64,000 nucleotides of DNA from Marinobacter segnicrescens (GTDB lineage Bacteria; Pseudomonadota; Gammaproteobacteria; Pseudomonadales; Oleiphilaceae), in NCBI RefSeq assembly GCF_900111555.1, contig NZ_FOHZ01000013.1, positions 1-64,000 of the forward strand, written 5' to 3'. Within the stretch, counting starts at the first letter, position 1; each line of letters starts with the position of its first letter. Below, one piece after another: positions 44,615 through 55,735 of the stretch. The translations under genes and the position numbers were made by a program. The notes below the pieces were generated by a model. It was given only the letters and a program-made list of their open reading frames with translations. It searched no databases and had not been told where the DNA came from.

Positions 44615-47161
44615 GCCTTCGCACTCCAGGACGGTGATGCAGTCCTGGATGGCGGTCGGTGGCAGGTCCTGCTGCAGCAGGCTGTCGATGTGTCGCTGCT
44701 GGGCATGATGTTTCAGCCAGTCCGGATTCCAGGTGGAGTCCTGCTGGTCGGGGAAGATAGCCACGTAGGCGATGCCGGATTCCACCAGGTCCTGGAAGAA
44801 ATGGGAGCCGAAGGACAGGTCCGGCACCATGCCATTGCCCATATCGGCGATTTCCACCAGCAGTGACACCCGGCTGATATCGGCAAAACCCACCGGAACA
44901 CCCAGTTCCGGGCTGCTGGTGCCCCAGCGGCCGGGGCCGGCCAGCATCAGGTTGAAATGCTCGGGTGTCTGGCGGGCCAGCCGGCCTACCAGTTTTGCCA
45001 CCTGGTGCTTGCCGTTGAGGTCGAGGGCGCTGTACTCCGCTGCCCTGACCAGGATGACGCGATGGATGGCCAGGTTGATGTTACCCCCCATGAAGCGCCC
45101 TTCACTGGCCATCAGCAAACGTCTCGGGTCCGGCCGTTCCGGCAGGGAGGCAGGCTGGCTGTCACCGATGGTAGCGAGTGGACGGCACTGGACCAGGTTG
45201 AGGCGGACCGGGACCTCGCTGTTATCCAGGTGTACCGTAAACTCGACATCCACCGGGTGTTGATAGGCCTTCTCAAGGGTCGTCAGCATGCGACGGGCCA
45301 GGTCTATGAATTCTCCCTGGCGAATCAGTGGCCTGAACGTAAGGCGCCAGACCGGTGCGCCCAGGCCCAGTTCCCGTGCTCTCTGTGAAGCTGCCCTGTC
45401 GGTTTCCCCCAGGCGTTCCAGGGGCAGGGATGGGGCTTCCCGCACCAGGGTAGTGAGGTCTGTGGTGGTCAGGCCAGGTCCGGTGACGTCCAGGGTGTCC
45501 ACCAGGTGCTGGCTGAAGCGGTAGTTCTCTTCCAGGTTACGGAATGGCTGCTTGAGAGGCTGGTCGAGAGCGATGACCCAGGCGTGGTCCCCCTGGATCC
45601 GGTCCACCGCACGGGTGCCCAGTCCCATCACCAGTCGCAGCATACCCGCTTTCGGGTCCATATCCGGCGCCCACACAAAGGTGTTGCGGGATACACCCAC
45701 TGCCGCGGCATCGGGCAGGTACCAGTGGTCATGGAAGCGGCCATTGACCCGCTGGATCAGCAGGGCCATGGGCTCTTCCAGGTCTTCCAGGTCGCGGCCC
45801 CGGCGGTAGCTGAGGGCGTCCTCGCTCATGGTGGAGGCGTAGACCTGGCGAATGGCGTTTTCCAGCGCGGCAAGGCGTTGTTCGGGATCACCCTGGTTGA
45901 TCAGGAACACACTCTCGTACTTGCCGGCGAAGGCATTGCCGAAGCCGTCTTCGAGCAGACTGCTGGAGCGCACCAGGATCGGGTACTGGCCGAAGTGGTC
46001 CAGGGTGCGGATCAGTTCCGGGCGTACCTCCGGCGGGAACTCTCCCTGCAGGATAGCCTTGCGCAGGGCAGGAGCCTCGTCGAAGAAGCCTTCCCGGGTC
46101 CGGTGCTTCATGACCGCAGGCCAGAGCCCGTTGTGTACCAGGAAGGCATACCAGACGTCCGACGCCAGGAACATGGAGTCGTGGGGGTCCAGTGCGCTAC
46201 CCCAGGTGTCCGGATCTTCCCTGGTCAGGATCGCCCGGGCCAGCAGCATGCCTACGGCTTTGCCGCCGATAAATCCACTACCGATGGTGCGGTTATGTAT
46301 GGCCGTCAGGTCATCCAGTGACAGGTAGTCTTCCGCCAGCGCCAGGATGCGGGGGTCCCGGCTCACCAGAACCTGGAGGATGCGCTGTACCAGCGCGCGG
46401 GCGCGGTCGCTATCCGCTGCGTCACATTCCTCGGCTTCGAGGAACAGTCGGTCCCAGCCGTCCAGCAGCTGCTGGGTTGCGTGGGCCTGTTGCTCGATGG
46501 CGGCCTGCAGGCGGGTGGCGTTGCTGCTGTCGGTCACCGGAATGAACTCGCCGTCCCGGTAACGGTGGGGCAGGAACATGGTTGGCGACTGGCGCTGCCA
46601 CACCTTGACCGGTTGCAGCTGCATGTCGTCATCGGCCCGATGAACGTCGATCATCACCTGGGTGGTGGCGCGGATGCGGTCGAGGGTCTGCCGCGAGTGA
46701 CGCTGGGGCAGCAGCGCAAACCATGCAACGGTATCCAGCTCGAACAGGAAGGGGCAGATCACGCGGAAGAAATAGCCCACCATGGTATCGGTGGCCCAGG
46801 CATTAAGAAGGTCGCTGAGGCAGTCGCATACGTAGAACGCGCCGCGGCCCCAGGTTTCCACCAGTTCCCAGATACGGGCGGTGAAGGATTCGAAACCGTC
46901 CCGGGCGTCCACTTCGATAATGCGGATGCCCGGAGCGGGTGCCAGCAAGGGTTCATGCTGGCCAAAACGCAGGTAGATGATCTGGCGGCCGGCGGCGGTG
47001 GCAGACGCCACAAAGGGCGTCACGAACCGCCGGTAGTCGTCCAGGTCGGTGACCCGCCAGACCACATTGTCACCAATCCTCAAGCCATCCAGGACCTGGT
47101 CCAGTCCTGGCAGCCCGGTGGAGATCACCGGGGTGGCCTGAGTATCGGTGACGTTGGCCAT
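44555..47161 (-). CDS. KaiC-like/PEP-pyruvate-binding fusion protein of unknown function
   Basis: An 868-residue protein. The first 230 residues look like a RecA/KaiC-type domain (STGLPGLDQVLDGLRIGDNV), but the usual GxxGxGKT P-loop is replaced by a DNVVWRVTD stretch. From about residue 290 to 640 it has the PEP synthase nucleotide-grasp domain: SGFIGGKAVGMLLARAIL, YPILVRSSSLLEDGFGNAFA, AGKYESVF. The phosphohistidine and PEP-utilising domains of true PEP synthases are not seen. It starts 2 bases after the gdhA stop and is probably coupled to it. The role is unknown; regulation of nitrogen or carbon flow is only a guess. Confidence 0.75.
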   Translation of the reverse strand: MANVTDTQATPVISTGLPGLDQVLDGLRIGDNVVWRVTDLDDYRRFVTPFVASATAAGRQIIYLRFGQHEPLLAPAPGIRIIEVDARDGFESFTARIWELVETWGRGAFYVCDCLSDLLNAWATDTMVGYFFRVICPFLFELDTVAWFALLPQRHSRQTLDRIRATTQVMIDVHRADDDMQLQPVKVWQRQSPTMFLPHRYRDGEFIPVTDSSNATRLQAAIEQQAHATQQLLDGWDRLFLEAEECDAADSDRARALVQRILQVLVSRDPRILALAEDYLSLDDLTAIHNRTIGSGFIGGKAVGMLLARAILTREDPDTWGSALDPHDSMFLASDVWYAFLVHNGLWPAVMKHRTREGFFDEAPALRKAILQGEFPPEVRPELIRTLDHFGQYPILVRSSSLLEDGFGNAFAGKYESVFLINQGDPEQRLAALENAIRQVYASTMSEDALSYRRGRDLEDLEEPMALLIQRVNGRFHDHWYLPDAAAVGVSRNTFVWAPDMDPKAGMLRLVMGLGTRAVDRIQGDHAWVIALDQPLKQPFRNLEENYRFSQHLVDTLDVTGPGLTTTDLTTLVREAPSLPLERLGETDRAASQRARELGLGAPVWRLTFRPLIRQGEFIDLARRMLTTLEKAYQHPVDVEFTVHLDNSEVPVRLNLVQCRPLATIGDSQPASLPERPDPRRLLMASEGRFMGGNINLAIHRVILVRAAEYSALDLNGKHQVAKLVGRLARQTPEHFNLMLAGPGRWGTSSPELGVPVGFADISRVSLLVEIADMGNGMVPDLSFGSHFFQDLVESGIAYVAIFPDQQDSTWNPDWLKHHAQQRHIDSLLQQDLPPTAIQDCITVLECEGSPLRVLADVTRQRLLAGHF

Positions 47162-47163
47162 GA

Positions 47164-48552
<1,389 letters not shown>

Positions 48553-48700
48553 TTATGGGAACCAGCTATTGCACCATGATAGGGCGATTTTGGCAATCAA
48601 TGATTGATTCAAGTCAGCGTTCGCTTTCTTCTCCAGCCCGGTTCTGGCAGCATCCTGCCGGCTTTTCGGTAACCTGATCCCATCCGCGTGAGGCCCGTTT

Positions 48701-49360
48701 ATGGGACTGACAGACAACCTTTTTCCCGCCTGGTTACTGCTGGTCACAGCGGTGATGTTCGCCGGTATCCTGGTGCGGGCAGTCCGTCAGACCGACTGGC
48801 AGTGGCTTCGCTCGGAACAGCGTCTCCAGCATTGTCTGTTCGGTGCGGCCGTGGTGCTGGGCTTCCTCTGGCAACTGCGGGCCGGGCTGTCGCCAGGTCT
48901 GAGCATCCATATTTTTGGCATGACCGCCGTGACCCTGATGCTGGGATGGCGGCTGGCCGTGTTCAGCGGCCTGTTGGCGTCGGTGATCGTGGTGATCACC
49001 GGGCGGGAGCCGGCCAGTCTGTTTGCCGTCAATGGCCTGATTACGGTCATGGTGCCAGCACTGGTGACCCATGCCATCATGCGCTGGGAGCGACGGCGCA
49101 ATTTCCGTAACTTCTTCGCCTATATTTTCTTCTGCGGGTTCTTCGGTGCGGGTGCCTCAGTGCTGGCGGCGGGCATGACCATGGTGGTCCTGCTGTGGCT
49201 GACCGGCGTGTACGACTGGTACCACCTGCAGCATGACTATGTGCGTTACCTGCCGCTGTTTTTGCTGCCGGAGGGGTTCGTCAACGGTGTGGTGGTGACC
49301 GGCCTGATGGTCTTCCATCCGGAATTACTGACTACCCTGGACGAACGCCGGTACCGTTAG
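48701..49360 (+). CDS. CbiM-like energy-coupling-factor membrane protein
   Basis: A 219-residue protein with about six helices. It resembles the S-component/CbiM group (COG3235): LSIHIFGMTAVTLMLGWRLA gives the metal-loop His, and LPLFLLPEGFVNGVVVTGLM is the usual C-terminal motif. In full ECF transporters CbiM imports Co2+ or Ni2+, but no CbiQ or CbiO gene is beside it, so its cargo and partners are open. Its last 36 bases overlap the convergent GGDEF-EAL gene. Confidence 0.75.
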   Translation: MGLTDNLFPAWLLLVTAVMFAGILVRAVRQTDWQWLRSEQRLQHCLFGAAVVLGFLWQLRAGLSPGLSIHIFGMTAVTLMLGWRLAVFSGLLASVIVVITGREPASLFAVNGLITVMVPALVTHAIMRWERRRNFRNFFAYIFFCGFFGAGASVLAAGMTMVVLLWLTGVYDWYHLQHDYVRYLPLFLLPEGFVNGVVVTGLMVFHPELLTTLDERRYR

Positions 49361-51427
49361 CGGGTTCCTGGCCTGCCACTGGCGCACCCACTGGGCAGTT
49401 TTCTCCGCCGGCATGGGCCGCGCCACGCCAAAGCCCTGGATCTGGTCGCAGCCCAGCGTGGCGAGCACTTCCCCATGGCGATCGGTTTCCACGCCTTCGG
49501 CCAGTACCGTGCGATTGAAGCGCTGGGCCATGTAGATCACGCTCTCCACAATGGCCCGGTCGCTGTCATCTTCCAGCATGCGAAGGGTGAAACTCTTGTC
49601 AATCTTTATGACGTCGACGGGCAGGCTGCGGAAGTAGCTCAGTGAGGAAAACCCGGTGCCGAAATCGTCCAGGGCAATCTGCACGCCCAGGTCACGGCAC
49701 TCGTGAATTACCTGGCTGGCCCGCTGCATGTCATCCAGGGCGGTGGATTCAAGGATTTCGAGGGTGATCAGTGCCGGATCCAGCCCCGGATGATCTCTCA
49801 GATACCGCCCCAGGAACCGGGAAAACCCCGGTGCCAGCAGGTGCGCGGCGCTGATATTGATGCTCATCCCCAGGGGCAGCCCCGCCTTTGACCACTCAGC
49901 CTGCTGGGCCAGGGCGTGCCTTAGCACCCATTGACCGAAGCGCTCTTCCAGGTGACTGCCCTCGATGTAGGGGAGGAACTGGCCTGGTGCCAGCAGGCCC
50001 TTGTCAGGGTGTTGCCAGCGTACCAGGGCTTCCACCCCGATGACGGCAGAATCACGCAGCTGGATCTGTGGCTGGTAATGAAGTTCGAATTCGTCCTCCC
50101 GGATAGCCCTGGCCAGTTCGGTGATCTGCTGGCGCCGTTGCTGGAGGTTTTCATCCAGTGTGGGGTCGAAGAAGTGGTAGTTGTTACGACCCTTTTCCTT
50201 CGCGGAGTACAGGGCCTGGTCCGCATGGCGCACCAGTCGTTCGCCGTCAGAGCTGTCATTGGGGTAAACCGTGATGCCCATACTGCCGGTGATGTTGGCG
50301 GTTGTGGGGCCGACAGACAGGGGCTGGCGAACCGCATTGAGGATGCGCTGGTAGACCCGCTCATCATCCACGTTGCGTAGCAGAAGTACAAATTCGTCAC
50401 CACCCACCCGGGCAACGGTGTCATCGCTGCGCACCGCCAGTCGCAAACGGTTGGCGATGGTGACCAGGGCTCGATCCCCCAGGCCCTGGCCTACCTGGTT
50501 GTTGATGGCCTTGAAGCCGTCCAGGTCCAGGTAGCAGACTGCAAGGGGCTGCTGGCTCAGGTCACTGTGGTCCATTTCCCGCTTCAGACGGGTGACCATC
50601 AGCTGGCGGTTGGGCAGGCCGGTGAGGTCGTCGTAGTGGGCGGCCCGCTCCAGTTCCTCGGCGTGGTTCTTGAGGGCAGTGATATCCGAGAAGCTGGCGA
50701 CGTAATAATGTTCTCCCGGCTCATCGAGCTGTACCCGGGTGATGGACAGGAATTCCGGGTATTCCTCGCCATTCTTGCGCCGGTTCCAGATCTCACCTCG
50801 CCAGAAGTTCTGCTCATGAAGGGCCCGCCAAAGGGAGTGGTAAAATTCCGGCCCCTGGTGGCCAGAACTGAGCATGTTGGGGTTATTGCCGATGGCTTCT
50901 TCCCGGGTGTAACCGGTGATGCTGGTAAAGGCCGGGTTGACGTCGATAATCCGGTTATCGGCATCGGAGATGATAATCGCATCCTGGCTGCGCTCGAACA
51001 CACTGGAGGTGATCTTGAGGCGGCGTTCCAGTTCCTTGCGCTGGGTGACGTCAATCAATACCGCCATGAACCCGCCATTCCCGGAGGTGCCGGGTGAGAT
51101 CGGATTGCATACGGCCCGCAGCCAGAGGGTGGTACCATTCCTGCGATAGGCGAGTATGTCCTTGTCGAAACCCTTGCCGGACTCCACGGCCTGGCGAATG
51201 GCGTTTTCAGTGTTGGTGTCCGTGTCGGGACCGGTCAGGAACTCACCGGTACGATGACCGCGGATTTCGTCCAGCCGGAAACCGGTCAGCTGCTCAAAGG
51301 CGCGGTTGACCCAGCGGATCCGCCGTTGCGTATCAGTAATCACCACGCCATTGCTGGTCTGGTATGCGACTTCTGCCAGTAGTGCAGTCAGGTCGTCGTT
51401 GTGGTGATTGGCAGGTGTGTCGTCCAT
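49325..51427 (-). CDS. PAS-PAS-GGDEF-EAL c-di-GMP enzyme
   Basis: A 700-residue protein with two PAS domains (VAYQTSNGVVITDTQRRIRW and SQDAIIISDADNRIIDVNPA). The GGDEF domain has intact RVGGDEFVLLL and an I-site RSDD five residues earlier. The EAL domain has VIGVEALVRWQHPD, the metal site DDFGTGFSS and later ETDRHGEVLATLGCDQIQGF. Both catalytic halves look complete, so it may synthesise or break down c-di-GMP depending on PAS input. No membrane segment is seen. The start is uncertain: an upstream ATG at 51496 adds 23 residues, and neither has a clear ribosome site. Confidence 0.92.
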   Translation of the reverse strand: MDDTPANHHNDDLTALLAEVAYQTSNGVVITDTQRRIRWVNRAFEQLTGFRLDEIRGHRTGEFLTGPDTDTNTENAIRQAVESGKGFDKDILAYRRNGTTLWLRAVCNPISPGTSGNGGFMAVLIDVTQRKELERRLKITSSVFERSQDAIIISDADNRIIDVNPAFTSITGYTREEAIGNNPNMLSSGHQGPEFYHSLWRALHEQNFWRGEIWNRRKNGEEYPEFLSITRVQLDEPGEHYYVASFSDITALKNHAEELERAAHYDDLTGLPNRQLMVTRLKREMDHSDLSQQPLAVCYLDLDGFKAINNQVGQGLGDRALVTIANRLRLAVRSDDTVARVGGDEFVLLLRNVDDERVYQRILNAVRQPLSVGPTTANITGSMGITVYPNDSSDGERLVRHADQALYSAKEKGRNNYHFFDPTLDENLQQRRQQITELARAIREDEFELHYQPQIQLRDSAVIGVEALVRWQHPDKGLLAPGQFLPYIEGSHLEERFGQWVLRHALAQQAEWSKAGLPLGMSINISAAHLLAPGFSRFLGRYLRDHPGLDPALITLEILESTALDDMQRASQVIHECRDLGVQIALDDFGTGFSSLSYFRSLPVDVIKIDKSFTLRMLEDDSDRAIVESVIYMAQRFNRTVLAEGVETDRHGEVLATLGCDQIQGFGVARPMPAEKTAQWVRQWQARNPLTVPAFVQGSQ

Positions 51428-51571
51428 ACTCCGGGCTCGGGCTGTATACAATGAAAAGAAATGCTGCCCTGCGACCAGTATAGACTTCCGTGGCATTACG
51501 AGTAGTTAGCTGATTATGATCAAGGTGCCAAACCAAAACAATGACAGATACAGTAAAGAGGTAAAAAGACC

Positions 51572-52627
51572 ATGTCAGACGTAAAGGGCTATGCCGCCAC
51601 CTCGGAGCTCTCCGGGCTCGCCCCCTTCAGTTTCCAGCGCCGCACTCCCCGTGCCGACGACGTCTCCATCGACATTCTTTATTGCGGTGTCTGCCACACC
51701 GATATCCACTTCGCCGAGAACGACTGGGGGCGCACCAATTACCCGGTCGTTCCAGGGCACGAGATTATCGGTCGAGTGACTGCGGTTGGAAATGATGTGA
51801 ATCAATTCACAGTCGGAGAGTTGGTCGGAGTTGGCTGTATGGTGGATTCCTGCCGTTCCTGTCCCTCCTGTGAACAGGGTCTGGAGCAATATTGCCGGGA
51901 AGGCATGACCCCCACCTATAACGGTGAGGACCGTATTGACCGACTGCGCACCTACGGTGGCTACTCCGAGCGCATCGTGGTCAGCGAGCGCTTTGTGGTA
52001 CGGGTGCCGGACAAGCTGGACCCCGCCGCAGCGGCGCCAATCCTGTGTGCCGGCATCACCACCTATTCGCCCCTGAAACACTTCGGCGTGGGCAAGGGGC
52101 ACAAAGTGGGGGTCCTGGGTATGGGCGGTCTCGGTCATATGGGCGTCAAGTTTGCCCGGGCACTGGGGGCCGAGGTCACCATCTTTACCCGCTCCGAAGC
52201 CAAGGTGGCCGAAGCGAAGAAGCAGGGCGCCGACCACGTCATCATCTCTACCGATCCGGAGCAGATGGCCGCCGCTACCGAGAGCTTTGACTTCCTGCTG
52301 GATACCATTCCGGTCCACCATGACCTGAACCCGTATCTGTCTACCCTGAAGGTGAACGGCAGTCATATCCTGGTGGGCATGATCGAGCCCATTGAACCGA
52401 CGGTGCATTCCCGCAACCTGATCGGCAAGCGTCGCATCCTGACCGGGTCATTGATCGGGGGCATGCCCGAAACCCAGGAAGTACTGGATTTCTGCGCCGA
52501 GCACGATATCAGTTGTGATATCGAGATGCTGGACATTCACAACATCAATGAAGCCTATGAACGCATGAAAAAAGGTGACGTGAAGTACCGCTTCGTGATC
52601 GACATGAAATCCCTCAAGAGCGCCTGA
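51572..52627 (+). CDS. Zinc-dependent alcohol/aldehyde dehydrogenase, YahK-like
   Basis: A 351-residue medium-chain dehydrogenase. The catalytic zinc site is C41 (YCGVCHTD), H63 and E64 (VVPGHEIIG). The structural zinc Cys are in DSCRSCPSCEQGLEQYC. The nucleotide fold is GVLGMGGLGHMG. The sequence groups with YahK/cinnamyl alcohol dehydrogenase-like NADP enzymes that reduce a broad range of aldehydes. It has its own AAAGAGGT ribosome site and no obvious operon partner. Confidence 0.92.
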   Translation: MSDVKGYAATSELSGLAPFSFQRRTPRADDVSIDILYCGVCHTDIHFAENDWGRTNYPVVPGHEIIGRVTAVGNDVNQFTVGELVGVGCMVDSCRSCPSCEQGLEQYCREGMTPTYNGEDRIDRLRTYGGYSERIVVSERFVVRVPDKLDPAAAAPILCAGITTYSPLKHFGVGKGHKVGVLGMGGLGHMGVKFARALGAEVTIFTRSEAKVAEAKKQGADHVIISTDPEQMAAATESFDFLLDTIPVHHDLNPYLSTLKVNGSHILVGMIEPIEPTVHSRNLIGKRRILTGSLIGGMPETQEVLDFCAEHDISCDIEMLDIHNINEAYERMKKGDVKYRFVIDMKSLKSA

Positions 52628-52691
52628 CCAAACGGGATGCCAGGTGTCCGGGCGATCGCGGCGGTATGATTTTCTGCTGACCGGACACTGT

Positions 52692-53222
52692 TTATTCCCG
52701 CCAGCGGGAGTGCTTGCCCAGCTTGCGCTGCAGGGTTCTGCGGTGCATGTTCAGGGCACGGGCGGTGGCGGAGATGTTACCGTCATTTTCCGCCAGCACC
52801 CGCTGGATATGTTCCCATTCCAGTTCCTCCACGGATGGAGGCTGGCTCCGCAGTGCGGGCTCGTGGTTGTCCGGTTCGAACCCGTCGATGATCTGGTCCG
52901 CAGTCACCGGTTTGCACAGGTAGTTCACCGCGCCCTTGCGCATGGCCTCCACGGCGGTGGCAATGCTGCCATAGCCAGTGAGAATCAGCACTTCCAGCCC
53001 GGGCTGCTTCGCCAGTAATTCCGGCAGCAGTTGAAGCCCGCTTTCGCCGGCCAGGTTCAGGTCAAGCACACAGCGACGGGCGTCACTGGCGTTCAGCTGA
53101 CTCAGCGCTGCTTCCGGGTCGTTGGCCTGAACGCAGTCGATGCCCCGGCGTCCCAGGGACCGGGCCAGGGTGGCCGCAAAGGTTTTATCGTCGTCGATGA
53201 GCAGCCAGGGTGTGTCACTCAT
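52692..53222 (-). CDS. regA: Redox response regulator RegA (PrrA/ActR)
   Basis: A 176-residue regulator with a receiver domain (phospho-acceptor D54 in CVLDLNLAGESGL) and a C-terminal FIS-type helix-turn-helix (ISATARALNMHRRTLQRKLG). The central segment ILTGYGSIATAVEAMRKGAV and the adjoining NYLCKP are diagnostic of RegA/PrrA/ActR. It controls energy-metabolism genes in response to redox state. Its start overlaps the end of regB by 8 bases, with GAGGAGG just upstream. Confidence 0.93.
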   Translation of the reverse strand: MSDTPWLLIDDDKTFAATLARSLGRRGIDCVQANDPEAALSQLNASDARRCVLDLNLAGESGLQLLPELLAKQPGLEVLILTGYGSIATAVEAMRKGAVNYLCKPVTADQIIDGFEPDNHEPALRSQPPSVEELEWEHIQRVLAENDGNISATARALNMHRRTLQRKLGKHSRWRE

Positions 53223-54471
53223 GGGCAGCCTCCTCTGAAACAGCCGGCAGTTCAATGGTCATTGTGGTGCCACGTTCAGGACCTTCGGTGCGAGCCTCGG
53301 CACTGAGTCGGCCGCCGAGTCGCTGGATGGTGGCATTGGACAGGAACAGGCCGACGCCCAGCCCCTGCTCAGAGCGCACCGGATGTTGCCCCGGAAGGGT
53401 GTCCTCAATACCGGCGCCGCGGTCAATGATGGTCAGGCGCGCGCGATTGTCCTCGACGCTGGTGCCCACCTCTATACCCTCAGGGCTTGCTCGCAGGGCA
53501 TTAGCTATCAGGTTGAGTACCGCCTGGTCCAGGGTGGCGTCCACCCGGACTGCCGCTTCGGGCGGGTTCTGTGGCCACTGGATTCGGGCGCCCGGCCACA
53601 GCAGGGTGGCGGATTCCCGCAGCCTTTGTTGCCACCGGGCCAGGGGCAGGGTTTCGGTGGCTGCCTCCCGTGCCCTGACAGCGGCTTCTGTCATGGTCTG
53701 TAGTTGCTCACGGCACAGACCCAGTTGCTGGTCCAGCAGTTCCAGGTCTTCGCGGAAGGCGGTGCACTCGGGTGCCAGTTTCAGGTCGTCCACCACCAGT
53801 GTCATGGTATTCAGGGGGGTGCCGAGCCGGTGGGCCACGTTGGCGGCTGACAGGCCCAGGGCAATGACCTGCTCGTCCCGGAGGCGCTCCTCACGGCTTC
53901 GGGCCAGGGCCTGCTGCTGTTCCCTTAGCTGGCTTGCCAGCGACCCTACGACCACCAGCATGATGGCTGCGGTCAGGGCAAAGGTGCCCCACATGCCCAT
54001 CAGGTGCAGCTGCATATAGGCTGCCCGGGTCAGGTCGGCCGGCGGCGGTACCGGGTAAAGCATCAACAGGGTATAGACGGTAATGGCCAGCAGTGTAATC
54101 ACCAGGCTGTGACGAAGCGGAATCAGGACCAGGCCGGTGGCCAGGGGCAGCAGTAACAGGGAGACCAGCGGGTTTGTGGAGCCGCCGGTCAGTGCCAGCC
54201 AGATACCCAGCGCGACCAGGTCTGCCGCCAGCGAGAAGGTGACCGGTAACGCCAGTCTTGGCGGATGACGGGTCATCCATAGCCAGCTCGCCGCTGCAAA
54301 CAGTGCGTGGGCTATAGTAACCAGCAAGGGTGCGGGTCCGGCCAGGGGGGGCGCCAGGAACCACAGCGTGGCCAGCGCAAGCCACTCCATGGTTACCATG
54401 GAGAGACGCATCAGTAACAGGTAGCGGGCAGACTGGCGGAATCCTGCCTGGGAAATGGTGTGCAGTTTCAT
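53215..54471 (-). CDS. regB: Redox sensor histidine kinase RegB (PrrB)
   Basis: A 418-residue kinase with six N-terminal membrane helices. The quinone-site loop is GGSTNPLVSLLLLPLATG (GGSTNPL, close to the RegB heptapeptide GGxxNPF). The phospho-acceptor is H214 in AHRLGTPLNT, followed by the ATPase motifs NLIANALRASPEG, DRGAGIE and GLGVGLFLSNA. A Cys in LAPECTAF lies in the region where RegB carries its redox Cys. It reads the ubiquinone pool and phosphorylates RegA. The start at MKLHTIS replaces an earlier frame start at 54513. Confidence 0.92.
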   Translation of the reverse strand: MKLHTISQAGFRQSARYLLLMRLSMVTMEWLALATLWFLAPPLAGPAPLLVTIAHALFAAASWLWMTRHPPRLALPVTFSLAADLVALGIWLALTGGSTNPLVSLLLLPLATGLVLIPLRHSLVITLLAITVYTLLMLYPVPPPADLTRAAYMQLHLMGMWGTFALTAAIMLVVVGSLASQLREQQQALARSREERLRDEQVIALGLSAANVAHRLGTPLNTMTLVVDDLKLAPECTAFREDLELLDQQLGLCREQLQTMTEAAVRAREAATETLPLARWQQRLRESATLLWPGARIQWPQNPPEAAVRVDATLDQAVLNLIANALRASPEGIEVGTSVEDNRARLTIIDRGAGIEDTLPGQHPVRSEQGLGVGLFLSNATIQRLGGRLSAEARTEGPERGTTMTIELPAVSEEAAHE

Positions 54472-54691
54472 GGCGAGATTATAGTGCGCTCCTGGGAGGG
54501 TATGCCGCGACATTCTGCCTCAGTAGCACCGCATTATCCTCCATTCGTGCTTGCGGGTATCAGCGGAGTCGTCCGGAATTGATCGGCATCAGGCTGCAGG
54601 CGGTGGTTGCTGTATACCGGACTATACTGACATGTCACCATATATCTCATAAGGTTATAACGTAAATGAATGGTCGCGCTGTGGGGTTCGG

Positions 54692-55735
54692 GTGATGGTA
54701 ATGCTGCGTTGGTGTTTGTTGGGAATGGCGGTGCTGGCGGTGCCTGTCCTTGCGGAAGTGCGGGTCAGCACGGTAGAGCGGGGTACCTTCGAAGAAGTGG
54801 TCCAGCTGGATGGGCTGATCGAGGCGGTCCAGCAAAGCACCGTCTCTGCACAGGCCAGCGGCAAGGTCATGGAATTGCCCTTTGATGTGGATGATTCGGT
54901 GCCGGCCGGAGCGTTGATTGCGCGGCTGGAGGACAGCGAGCAGCAGTCCCGCCTGGCCCAGGCGGCAGCCGGCCTGGAGGAGGCTCGCTCCGGCCTGTCC
55001 GATGCCCGTCAGCGCTTTCGGCGCATTGATGAACTCTACGACCGGGGGCTGGTATCACGGCAGGAATACGACCAGGCCAATAATAACCTCGCATCCGCCA
55101 ATGCCCGGGTAGAGCGGGCCCGTAGTGTGGTTGAGGAAGCCGAAAAACAGTTGTCCTACACCCGGGTCGAGGCGCCCTATGGTGGTATCGTGACCGAGCG
55201 CCATGTGGAGATCGGGGAAGCCGTCAGCCCCGGCCAGCCCCTGATCAGCGGCCTTTCCCTGGAGCAGTTGCGGGTGGTAGTGGACCTGCCCCAGAAATAC
55301 GCCGGCGTGGCCAGGGACCAGCGCCGGGCCCGGGTCACCCTGGATGACGGCCGCGCCATTGCCACCGGCGAGATGACTTTCTATCCCTACGCCAACCCCG
55401 GCACCCATACCTTCCGTGTCCGTATGAGCCTGACCGAGCCCAACGGTACCCTGTTTCCGGGCATGCTGGTGAAAGTGTCCGTGCCGGTCAGTGAGCGCCA
55501 GGTGATCCTGGTACCGGAAAGCAGTGTGATTCACCGCAGTGAACTGCGAGCCGTCTTTGTGATGGAAGGCGAGGGTGAAGGCCGCCCACGGTTGCGCCAG
55601 GTGCGCACCGGGGGGCGCCAGGGTGGCCAGGTGGAGATCCTTGCCGGCCTCTCTGAGGGTGAACGCCTGGTGGTAAACCCGCAATCGTTGGTGGGTACGG
55701 AGCAACTGGCACCCCGGGCAGGAGGTGAGGAGTGA
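54692..55735 (+). CDS. RND efflux periplasmic adaptor
   Basis: A 347-residue membrane-fusion protein with signal sequence LRWCLLGMAVLAVPVLA, a lipoyl-like first half (TVSAQASGKVMELPFDVDDS), a coiled-coil hairpin (about residues 80-140) and the second half YTRVEAPYGGIVTERHVEIG. It bridges the RND pump to an outer-membrane channel. The start is a GTG at 54692, with ATG alternatives at 54695 and 54701. Its stop overlaps the pump start by 4 bases (GTGA). Confidence 0.91.
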   Translation: MMVMLRWCLLGMAVLAVPVLAEVRVSTVERGTFEEVVQLDGLIEAVQQSTVSAQASGKVMELPFDVDDSVPAGALIARLEDSEQQSRLAQAAAGLEEARSGLSDARQRFRRIDELYDRGLVSRQEYDQANNNLASANARVERARSVVEEAEKQLSYTRVEAPYGGIVTERHVEIGEAVSPGQPLISGLSLEQLRVVVDLPQKYAGVARDQRRARVTLDDGRAIATGEMTFYPYANPGTHTFRVRMSLTEPNGTLFPGMLVKVSVPVSERQVILVPESSVIHRSELRAVFVMEGEGEGRPRLRQVRTGGRQGGQVEILAGLSEGERLVVNPQSLVGTEQLAPRAGGEE